Source: Blasia pusilla
Lineage: Eukaryota > Marchantiophyta > Marchantiopsida > Blasiales
Assembly: GCA_050084515.1 (NCBI GenBank)
Contig: CM114271.1
Coordinates: 52,638,001 to 52,702,000, forward strand
Reading direction: 5' to 3'
DNA length: 64,000 nt
This document shows positions 1 through 10,700 of this stretch, one piece after another. Within the stretch, counting starts at the first letter, position 1; the number at the start of each line of letters is the position of its first letter. Under the pieces are notes generated by a model that searched no databases, was not told where the DNA came from, and saw only the letters and a program-made list of their open reading frames with translations. A program made the translations under genes and the position numbers.

Positions 1-64
1 ATTTCCATAAATCTATTACCATAAATAACTAAGTTTTTGTGTGGTTAATGAGCTCTTCATGATG

Positions 65-560
65 CACGCTCTAAGATGGCTCGCCATCTTGATACGTTCC
101 TTGAGCCTCTTGTGGAGGAGTTATATACCCTATGAGGGGAAAATTCATATCATGGATAGTATCATTGATTGGCTTAAAGAGACAAGCGTTTTCCAACTTT
201 GACTATATTGCTTTGGACTATACGTGATACAGATGGAAATGATTCTTGACTACCACATATTCTCATGAAGGATTTTGCTCGTCTATAACAATATAAAAGC
301 ATAGTAAGTGGACGGTAACTATCAACTTAATATTGGCTAACTTGTCTAACTTTGGAATGTACAAGTTATGGATATGAATCAAGTTTGCACGTTTCAGGTA
401 AGTTAGCATGTCTGACATGTGGACTTGGGGTGGAGGGTGTATGTTGTAGAGAGTTGAGGACCACCATATACCTATGTGCCGCCAAGTATTTGCCTCACAG
501 GCATCTCATGAGGGTGGACTTGGCAAGATAATCGATGGATGAGGTTGAAGTCCTATCCGC
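65..560 (+). pseudogene. CACTA-type transposase relic (Transposase_21/tnp2-like)
   Basis: Translated across frame breaks, this stretch resembles the tnp2-type transposase (Transposase_21) of plant CACTA elements. A first block reads RHLDTFLEPLVEELYTL (about 78-130). It is followed by a block ending in FPTLTILLWTIRDTDG (about 190-240), where the family usually has an LRA-ILLWTI-D core. A third block GKLACLTCGLGVEG (about 400-440) recalls the family's LACPICG motif and is followed by a YLPHRH-like stretch near 485. Several stops and at least one frameshift interrupt it, so it is non-functional. No CACTA termini were seen, and the element probably begins outside the window. The family assignment is from memory of the motif order and is moderately uncertain. 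Confidence 0.42.
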
Positions 561-1379
561 TATGTTGTATGTGGATTGGTTGGTCCACGAAGATCAAGTG
601 TGTAGGGGTGATATTCCTCAAATTGCGTAGTGGAATCAAGCAAGAGTCATGCCTCAACAGATTGCCTTGTTGTAGTTTGAGTAAATGCACTTACTATAAC
701 GTTCTTGCATAACGAGCAACATTGTCTTATAATATTACCAAGATCAAATTATAAATTCTTGGTTTACTATGCACAGCCTATTGATAAAACTCTTGGAGGA
801 TTCAATGCACAATTAGGGCAATGTGATGAGCCTGTTGATGTACCGTTATTTTGGTCAAAGAGACATTGATTCTCATAGACACGCGTGCAAGGATATAAAT
901 ATGTGGTTGGTTGAGGAAAATGGTAGTGTGTACCATGGGTTTTGATCAAGGTTACACATGGACAAAGTCCGTGTCTCTGGACATGTCCATATCGGCGGAC
1001 TTATCTCCGTCCCTAGGACAGGTATCCACGACACACACCCAAGCCCGCCTCGACTCCAATATAGATATGGGATCAGCCAACCCGCACCCAATCTGAGAAC
1101 TCTGCGCATGTTTGGTAGCCTACACTAGCCCATCCTAAGTTCGCATTGCACGGCCTGCACGGGCCAATGCACGCTACGTGCAGGTCAATTTTTCCCCTTG
1201 TCTTGCAATTTAATCTTGGACCCATTTTTTCATCCCAAACCAATGTAGACCACCTAGATATTGAAAAACCTCGGGCGGGATTGCGAATCCAATCACACAA
1301 ATTCCTCAATTAATGGATGATGATGATAATATAATATTGAGAAGGAACCATACATGTCGCGACCCTCATAACCAAACAA
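561..1379. other. intergenic, no gene recognised
   Basis: I see no supported gene here. Short reading frames on both strands lack recognisable domains. The part from about 1030 to 1190 is rich in GCCCGC/TGCACG words like those at 15.3-15.8 kb, and probably belongs to the same kind of GC-rich repeat. Confidence 0.4.
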
Positions 1380-1399
1380 CACCAAATAGGCGCCAAGCG

Positions 1400-2980
1400 A
1401 AACATCAGAACTCAAAGGAACTCACGCTGCGAGGTTTGCGCTTTGGAGAGGCGTTTGGATAAGTCTCTTGGAAAAGTCTAAGAGACGAAACGCGGAACAG
1501 AGTTGTGCGTTTCATGCGTTAGTGGTCCCAGGAAACCTAGACCAAACGCGAGCCAAGACTTGAGATGAGTTGAGTCTTGGGAGGTTGGTTGCCAAAGAGG
1601 TGAGAACCAGTTTGGAACACGACTAGCGTTTGGGAGAATCTGATTGTGTTTAGGACCATAACGTTGAGCTCCAAGATGCGTTCGAAACAAGTAAGGGGGC
1701 GTTGGAAAGCTGATTTTGAGGCGCTTCCAACGCATCAAAGATTTTAGCAAACGCATAAGTAAAAGCTAAGATATTGGCCAAAAACGATTGAGAGAGCAAT
1801 CGGGTTGAGGGCCAATTGGAGAGGCCCGGGTGTCTTTCCCTAAATGTAGGGGGCCCCCATAGATCCCCAGAAGTACTAGTAAGGGAGGACCCTCTCCGAG
1901 ATGTCTTGGGAAACGAATCCCCACTTTGGGCGCCAAACGGCGTTTCAGAGGCACCGAATGGAACGGGTTTGGCGCAGAAACCCGAAACCCAAACCTGATC
2001 CAAGGGAGTGAACTTTGTACGCCACACTTGGATTCCAACCCGAGATTCACTTCGTGCGAGTCTTGGTGAGGAACTCATTGGATGTCCATCGGACAGTTGG
2101 AACCGCTAGGCGCAAAATGCCGTTTCAGGTTCCTGAACCGACCAGAAAGTCTGTCCCAAGTCTTTCGAGATTTGCCCGTGTTGGAAACCGCGAAACAAGG
2201 AAGGTTGAGCTTGATGAGAGTCCGAGACGAGAACTCGGAAAGTAATCCCGCTGATTGATCCAAGACCCGACTAACCGAAGTGCGTGTTTGGATGCGTTGA
2301 GAGCGTGACCTACTAAACGCACGCTTCCGTAATTAACAAGATTAACGTTCAAGGAGAGTAGGCGCACGACAATACATGGCATATGCAAGGGGTCATTTGA
2401 GTGAGACTCGCCACTCCCAATTAAGGGAGCAACCTTAATTGTTTTTTTATATTATGACATTAAATATTAGGAAGCTTAAAGATTAAATTCCAAATTCCCA
2501 CCCAATGGTCCACTCTAAACACATATTCATCCCATGTTTAACGTAGAGAACATGCACTATTGCCCAAACTCCAAAATCTATATTATAATATGAAGAGAGG
2601 GTAGTTAAGTAGAGTTTGAGTCGTGAGTATCCCTTGGAGATCCTGCCCCTTATATACGTTTTTAGAGATCTCCACTCCTCTCCACCTTTGGGAAAGTCCT
2701 CTTAGGCCGCTGATTTTGGCCATCAACCCAACTATCGATCTGATAGTTGAGGGGAAGTTTCTTGATTTGTGTTCATGCATTTGTTTGGATCTTTTGTGCA
2801 TTGGATTTTTCTTTGCACAAGCTTTCCAACGCCATCTTATTCATCCCAAACGCACATTTGGTTTGGTCGTTATGATCTTAAACACTACAAAATCCTCAAC
2901 ATTGATTAAGTTCCAATTCCTCTTGGCAACCAACTCTCATGGGACTTGAGCTCTTCTTAAGTCATACTTCACATTTGGTA
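1400..2980 (+). repeat. LTR-like repeat (putative)
   Basis: The stretch from about 1430 to 2350 is unusually dense in GCGTTTGG/CAAACGC words. The part from about 2580 to 2950 is clearly related to 40.4-40.98 kb. Both contain, in the same order, a line ending in acaagctttccaacg or acaagttttctaacc, an attcatcccaaacgcatttggt-like segment, a gttatgat block and a ttaagttccaa block. Two diverged copies this far apart, one next to integrase-like debris (2985-3480), suggest LTRs of one family. No TG...CA ends, primer-binding site or target duplication could be fixed, so the boundaries are approximate. Confidence 0.35.
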
Positions 2981-2984
2981 ATGG

Positions 2985-3480
2985 TTTGCTCGATCACGAT
3001 CCTCATCACATGAAACTCCTATCTTTTCTTGCGTCTCACGTCTCATGTCCCATTCAAGAGACTTCTCCAATTCGCATCCATCCTAGTGTAAGCCTACTAG
3101 AGTTTTGCAAAATGTTTCGCACTGACGCTCATTTGGCTATGAGGATCGTGACTTCATTCAAAGCTCCGACTGCAGAGTTGCATCCACTATCTATCATGGG
3201 TTTAGGCTATATATATTTTGGATTTTGCAGGCCTTTTTTATGGAGCATCTTAGTTGTTATGGGTTGGTGATGGTCGAGCACGTCTCAAAGTGGATAGAGT
3301 TTCATAATATTGATGGTATAATTGATCCTAACTTAGCAACATTTCTTGCAAGTTTACGTTGTATGTTGTGTGGATATGTCCACCGTGCAATCATCATGCT
3401 AGTGTGTGACGGATGTTTGAGAGGGTAGCATATGGCATGTTTGACGTCACCTCTCACTAGAGTTCCTCAAGGATGATGGA
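2985..3480 (+). pseudogene. decayed gypsy-like pol fragment: integrase piece plus PHD-like finger
   Basis: The frame from 3225 reads VMVEHVSKWIEF (about 3267-3303), which matches the start of the Ty3/gypsy integrase core (usually V-IEHFSKWIE). About 20 residues later comes a Cys/His pattern of PHD type: CMLCG, then VCDGC, then HMACL, then W-M-C, with spacing C-x2-C-x10-C-x2-C-x4-H-x2-C and a final WxC near 3480. Two in-frame stops (3426-3428 and about 3474) fall in the finger, one of them where a Trp is expected. The element is therefore dead. The rest of the integrase between the two blocks is missing. The upstream part (2985-3220) is open but not recognised. Confidence 0.42.
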
Positions 3481-3886
3481 TGTGCCCTTGATATACATAT
3501 AGTAGGTAGTGGGTAGTCATAGATCAAGATTTGTGTTAGTAATATATATATCAATGACAAGAAAGCAACTAACAATAAGGCCACATGAGCACCCGACCTT
3601 TTTTTTTTCTAAGCGTCCTTAAGACTTGTGTCATGATAGGTAGGAATGGATGACTATCTAGAGTGAGAGAGACCTAAGTACCAACTATGGAAGTGATTAG
3701 AGATATTTTGGTACACAATTATCTCGGTGTTTAGATGCCACGAGGGAGTATGGTTTTTTGTTTTTATATACTTATAGTTACTGATAACAATGTATGTTGT
3801 ACAATGATATATATAAGCACGAAAATTTTTACGTCTTTTAGGATAGATTGACAAGTATATGTAGGGCGCCTTCGAGAAGATCGGAG

Positions 3887-4007
3887 GCCACCCTTAAGAG
3901 GTCAAAGATGACCTATTCATGCCTCACGTAACTTGAGAGAGCACGTCTTTCCTTTCCATTCTTGCCACCCTTAAGAGGTCAAAGATGACCTATTCAGGCC
4001 TCACGTA
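3887..4007. repeat. 44-bp direct repeat, period 77 bp
   Basis: The segment starting ccacccttaagaggtcaaag occurs at 3887-3930 and again at 3964-4007 with one substitution, separated by 33 bp. It lies just upstream of the RBM28 promoter region. Function unknown. Confidence 0.8.
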
Positions 4008-4722
4008 TGGTTGCAAACTTCGCGATGTCAATACGTAGGGCACGAGGTTTGCAACCGTATTACGACTTATTTCCAACCGATCAACCTACCATCGCAACGA
4101 CTGCCATTGCGACCGTGCAAGGAGCCGGCAGCATGGGATTGGGTCATAAGAACCGATGTGCCGATGGTAACTTACTTGGGTCGCGGTAACGAGGGTCACT
4201 GCGACCCCCCTGCGCGCGTGCATGGGATAAGGCCCTAAGAACTAACAAGAAACCCTAATTTTTCCAACAATAGGGGTTCCAAGAGTAACTCTCCTCCATA
4301 TCCGTCGGTCCGTCCACTCCTACCGCCCCTACTTTGTCGTATCTTTGACCTCCACTAACTCCGTTCGTGTGCCCGGGTGAATCGGGTGTCGAGACCCCCT
4401 TGACGTAGCGCGGGTGGCCCGGGGTTGGAGCTTCGCTACCCTAACTCTTGGAGCCAGCCATAGCTCACTAGAGCGTTAGGGATTGTGCTATGTGGTAATG
4501 AGGCACGGAAGGTGTGGTGCATGCGAATTATGTGACGGATTGAGGCGTGGATCGGAAGCGGGAGCGCTGCGGTTGGATCGAGAGGACGATTTCTGTTAGA
4601 ACCATGGGTGGTTCTTGTGGGAGGTTGCAAGTGCGGAGCAGGGGAGTGGTGGGAGGGGGTTAGGACTTTAGGGGCAGAGTGAGGGTTTAGGCAGGGTTTA
4701 GGAATCGGTTTCAATCCTCGCA
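4008..4722 (+). promoter_or_regulatory. upstream region and 5' leader of RBM28-like gene, with telo-box motifs
   Basis: A plant telo-box, AAACCCTAA, lies at about 4248-4257, and two TTTAGG words occur in the presumed leader at about 4684-4702. Telo-boxes are known in plants to mark promoters of ribosome-biogenesis and ribosomal-protein genes, which fits the RBM28-like gene that follows. No TATA box was convincing, and the transcription start cannot be placed from sequence alone. Confidence 0.45.
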
Positions 4723-7700
4723 ATGGGGGGAGCGACATTGAAGAAGGTTGAGAGAGGAAAACCGGACGCGAAAGCTGAAGGGCCAGCGTCTGCAGATGTA
4801 GTGGACTCGCACACGGTTTTTGTTCGTAGTCTTCCATTCTCGTTAACAGATTCTCAGGTATGTTTTTTTTCATACGATCATTAGTAGTGCAGACTACGAA
4901 TCCCCTTCTTCAGTTTAGGGTTGCAGAGTCCGCAGTTGTTGATATCCGGTGGCGGAGCAGGGTACAACGAGTTTTCTATCTCCTCGGCCGTCATCTGTTA
5001 AATACCGAATCGCTTAGCTCCAAGACATCAGGACACGACGAACTCGCCCAGGGATTGGCCTAATTGTCGCATTCCATTTGGTCCTTTTGCAGCTCGAGGA
5101 CATATTCGGGGAAGTCGGACCTGTCAGGCATTGTTTCACAGTGAAGGAGAAAGGTAAGAATTCGGCAGGTCTTAAATTTGAATCACTTGTTATGTCTTAA
5201 GAGACCGAGTTTATCGAGTGACTGTCTACCGTTTGAACACCGGAGCATTCTTGCCGCGTATATCTAATCTAAACTATCCAATGTACGAATTGTGCATCGT
5301 ACAGGTTCTGATCAACACCGGGGATTTGGCTTCGTTCAATTGTAAGTTTTTAGTGTAACAGATGTTTGATTGTGGCTGTCGATTTTCGTACTGGTTCTCG
5401 TTTGTAGAACCACGTAAAAAGGTCGAAGTTCAGAGTCATACTCACTCTAAAGATAACGTCCAATTTCTGACAGTGGTAGCGCAATAGTGTCTTCTTTTTA
5501 TCATCATTTAGTCCCACACTTGGTCTCTAATTCCAAATGTCTTCGAGCCGGAGCATAACTCTATGGTTTGGGGAGAATTGCTTATTGCAAATCTGTAATG
5601 CCATTTTCCTGGGCTGATGCTACACTTGGAAAGTCCTGGTAACTCTCGCCTTATCTAGGTTTGTGGTGGACTGGAGTCCCTGGAAATTGGTACTGGGCAG
5701 TACTCTCAGTCGGATTCATCAGTCTTTGTTGATTGAATCTCTCTAGTCATATCTCATTGTCTCCTCCATTGACATTCAAAGTGAGGGAAACTACTTTGAG
5801 GTACACCAGTTTTCCAATTGAAGAAAGTTTCACATTTTCTTTAAGTTCTTGTAGCCTCTTGGGTTTGTGTCCATAGGCATATTTCAACTCGTATTAACTC
5901 CTGATGCGACGTAGAAAAGTTCTGGTTAAGTCACTGCTGGGGCAAAATCCAATTCACAGTGTAGACTAAAGGTGTTCTTGGAACTATGCAGTTAAACTCT
6001 TTATCTGAAGTGGCCATGGCCCCTTAGTCCAGCTAGGGAACAAGAGCAATAAAGTCTGAAACCCTTAATCTTAGACTTATCCTGACATTCCTGTGAAATA
6101 GGTGATAGAGAGTAAACCGAGGTGGAAACAAGTGTATGTGTGCTAATTTGAGGATTTCGTTTGTCACCTGCTATTGTTGAAGTGCTGTGGTTGAGGATGC
6201 CCTCCGTGCCGTCCAAGAGAAGAATGGTGCTTTGCTGCAAGGTCGTAAAATCAAGGTTGAGATTGCCAAAAGGCGAGCTCCATTGGACCAACGGCGACCT
6301 CCCAAAGCAGATCCACTGAAAGCAGATGCAGGACCTGATGAGGAGGAATCTTTGAATCCCGACTCATCAAAATCTAAGTTAAAGAAGAGAAAGACAACTG
6401 AATCTCAAATTACTGCAGGTGTTGAGGTAGCTGGTGGTGAACATGGTGAACACAAGAAGAAAAGATCTGGTATGGCACCATTGATCTAGCCAACAAATAT
6501 AGATTGAATGGAATCACTGTGGTAGATTGCGAGTTTCATTGGAATCAAACAAATGCCACTTAGTATGTGAGAAGTACATGTCTTTGTTTTCAAACCTTGC
6601 TGAGAAAATCTTGATACATGAGTAAATATAGAGGTAGATACTTGGCAGGGAATGAGAAGTTGGGCCATACAAACCAATGACCTTCAGGTGTGTCAGGGAC
6701 TGATGAAATTTGATTTTGACAGACGCTAAACTTCTGTCTGGAGCAAAGATCATCTCAGGAAAGGAAATTGAAGAACATCAAGACACTGCCAAACAAGGGA
6801 AGGACAGTGAGAAGAGAAAGCTTGAAGAACCACAAGGTTCTACAAAGCAAGTGAAGGCTGTGAAGAAAGGAAAACTTGACGAATCAGGAGGTAAAAGCAA
6901 GAAACCGGAGAAGCCATGTTTCTCAGAGGAACAAGTAAAGACTGGGAAGAACTCGGGAGAGACAGAAGGGTATTTCAAGGAGAAGAAAATTAAGCAATCA
7001 GAGGCATCCAGGAGACCATCAAAGGATCAGCAGGAAGCTATTCTTGAAGAACCACAAGGATCTGTCAAACAAAGGTACATGAAATGTAGTGAATTCCTGC
7101 AATAATTGGATTAGAGTACTGGGATGCTGGACTAAGGAAGATGAATCGCCGTTCAAGTATTGTGCTATGGTTAGAAGTTTTTGTAAAGGTTCATATAGAA
7201 AATACTACACAGTGATCCTCCATGAGAAGATTAATGTCTAGATTGTGCCACCTGTTGCCCTATCACAGTGATGGAACAAGTTCCATATGGTCCTGGTGAA
7301 GATGTCCTTATGTCTAGTGTTATCGTTATTGGTCTCAGATGTTGAGGTGGTCTCTTTGTTGAATGATGACAGACCTGCCAGAACTGTCGTCGTTGGCTGT
7401 TTAACAAATGCGGAGATGTTGGAGGAGGTGATTACTGAGGCAAAAAAAATCGGGTCATTTGAAAGTGTCCAGAGAAGTTTTTCAGAACAGGAGCTCAATA
7501 GCCGGGGTGAGTGTTCCCTGGCATAGCTGTTATCTGCCTATGTGGCTTTTTGTTATTGCGGTGTCCATATTCCAAAGTGAGTGTTCCCTGGCATAACTGT
7601 TATCTGCCTATGTGGCTTTTTGTCATTTCGGTGTCCATATTCCAAACCTGGCAAACTTTGTTAGACATGCCATCATTGGGGTTGACGATATCTCTGACCA

Positions 7701-10700
7701 TCTTTCATACTGATAGTATATGCATATTTGAGTTAAGGTTCTAGTGACTCAAATGACCTCTCATCTTTGTCTGCCTCAAAAGCCTCAACACTGAGATTTT
7801 CAGTTCATGCTAAAGTGCTGCATATCAGAGAGTCCACTCAGCTGTTTCTTCTGGCCTATTGCTTTTGTTCTCACAGATTCCTTCAAGCAGTAGAGTTGTC
7901 AAATTCAGGGCCTTGTCTAATTAAATGATGAACTTGATCAATAACCCAGTCATTGTATTCCTTCAGAAATGAGATTTTGTTGTTCGGTTCCGCTGGCTAA
8001 ACTATGTCCATTTGCAATGTAGGACTGGCAAAAGATGGATGCAAGCCAAGAGCAGCAGCAATAGTTTTTCTTTCAGTCAAAGCAGCCAAGCAGGCAGTAG
8101 CTACACTTCACCAGAAAAGTATTGGAGGGGGCGTTGTCTGGGCACGTCAACTTGGTGGGGAGGTGAGAGTCTTCTTCAAAGTTTTCCAAAGAGAGTGGGA
8201 GTCGAAGGCACTGACCAGAGCTTGTCATCTTATGTTTATAGGGATACCTTAAGAGAAGATTTTAAAGCACAGGTCTTGGCTAGGAGTAACGTCTTATTTG
8301 GTAATCTACTCTCTTTCCAATACTCACTGACTCATTAACCTAACTTGGACTGGGCTGACAAGTGAATAGACTAGGATGCTTACTTCTCGCAGTTGTTTAA
8401 AAAAGTAGAACAATATTACAATAATTGCAAATATCAGACTTTGGATAATACATTGGAGTCTAATCAGACAGTTGATTTGCGGTTAAGTCATGACATGAAT
8501 TTTTACTGCCCATACTTTTGCAGGGGTCCAAATTGAAGAAGTTGAGATTGATCGTTCGAAATCTCCCCTTCCAGGTGCACCATGCTTTACTTTGACAAGA
8601 GTTGGGGAACCTCACCAAGCTTTGAGTCATTTGTGATTATGGATTGGCGATTCCACTGCCATTTTATGAGAGGTCGATGGGGTTGCATTGATTCAAAATA
8701 ACTTACTGCACTTTGACTGTTGAGCATGAATCAATCAGCTTGGAACTCTTAATTCTTAACTGGACTGTACAGGTCTCAGAAACGGCATTACGAGATTTGT
8801 TTTCTCCTGGGTTTTGTTGGGAGGTGACCATTCCTCGCAAGTCTGATGGCCTGTAAGCTCCTTAGTGTTGTCTGAAAACAAGCTCTTGAATTCACCTAGC
8901 GAAGACTAGTACAGGCATGGAGAAACTCGCAATTTGGGTTCTTGGATAATCCTGAACTGGAGATGGATTGGTTGGTGGCTTCATCTATCTGCATTACTCC
9001 CCTAACAGGTTCTTTTTCCTGAAATGATTTTATAGCCTCAATGGTTGTAGTGAGCCTTATTTAATTTGTCACTTAACTGTTTGTGCAGTTCAAGAGGATT
9101 TGCTTTCGTGGGTTTCATCAGCAAAGCTGAAGCAGAGAAAGTAATTCTTAACATTCTTGCATATGTTTTCAACATCATTTAAGTTGCCTGTACCAGGTTC
9201 TAAAGCTGTTGGCTTCCCAAGGACGGATATATTGTTGATAACCTGCCATTTCTGAATTTAATATTTAGTTTGGATTTGCTGCAAATAGGCCATAGACCAT
9301 CACAATTCTGGATGACTGATCTCTTGTATTTTTCAGGCCATTAAAGCTGTAAACGGGAAAACAATTGGGAAGAGACCAGTCGCTGTGGACTGGGCTGTCG
9401 GGAAAAAAGAGTATGAGACAGCTGTTTTGTCAGCAACTGCACCAGGTCTGTGGCCATCTTCTCTGCAGTTGTTCTTCACATGCTTTCACCTTGTAGATTC
9501 CTTTGTTAGTTGTGGTGCCTACTTGACATGAAAGTGGAAATCAATAATGGTGCATCAGTCAACTTTCGTCTGATTTGTATTCCGCGGTAATTGATTTGCT
9601 TTCATCTGCTTCCTTCCCTTGTCCTAACATTATCCCACAAGTGTGTCCTTTCCTGTTGCCATGGATCTCTATCTCCCTTCTCTCCTATCTTACCTTACCC
9701 TCGTCAGTTCTTCCTCTCTCTGCCACCCGTCCACTGAAGGTTAATTAAACGTTTTGAGGGCCCAACCTTTTTTAGAATATGCTGTGTTTCTGTTATTCCA
9801 TGCCTTATTTTTCTGGGGACTGTTTTTCATGTGTGAAGGTCCCGTAGAGGTTGATGAGGATGATGGCGACAGTACAGCGAGTGAATCTTCTGATGAGGAA
9901 GTAGATGAAGAGTCTGAGGATGAAGCACTTCTTCCAGTGAAAGAAGAGATTGTAAAAAAGAATGCTACACCCATTGAGAAGGCATCAAAGCGAAAGAATC
10001 GACTTCTGGAAAAGCCAACCTCTGAAGCAGGTACAGGGAAGCAAGGGATAGATGTTGAGAAACGTTATCAACCAGTGGAAGAGATGGAACATGCCCAGTT
10101 AGAGGGTATGGACAGAACAGAAGAGATTGAGATGGTGAAGAAGATTCTTAACAAAGTGGTAACAGCAGGTCACAATCTGGTTCACGCTAGCGAGAGTGAC
10201 CAGACACCTGCTACAAGCCAGAAGCGGTTGAAATCTGACAACTCAAAACCGCACGGATCCATGACAGTGGAATCAAGTGGAAAGAAGCCAAGTGCAGCTG
10301 ACAACGAAGTGGGGGCATCTGAAAATGGTGAGGAAGATGACAAACTGAAGGCAAATGGAAAGAAGTCGAGCTCAGCTAAGGACACAACAGCTGGAATTAT
10401 TGAAGCTGGCAAGGAGGATAACAAAATGAAAAGGACAGTGTTCATCCGAAACCTTCCACCAGATGCGAAGGTCCCTGAATTGAGAAGATTATTCTCAGAA
10501 TTTGGTGAAGTCAAATCATTCAGATTGGTCCTCCATCCAATCACCAAGTAAGAGTCTCCTACCCTGTAATTTTGAAACGTTTAGATCACATACTGGTTGG
10601 TTAAGTGCCATATCAGTCGGAGAGTTAGTACTTCAGAAATAGATATCTGAACTGAGATAAGCTAGAAGTTTCTTATCCATCAACTCCAGTAGAATAATCT

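Noticed and set aside
4436-4873. 145-codon minus-strand frame over the RBM28 start
   Set aside because: Pro/Leu/Ser-rich low-complexity translation without domain; overlaps leader and exon 1 of a well supported gene.
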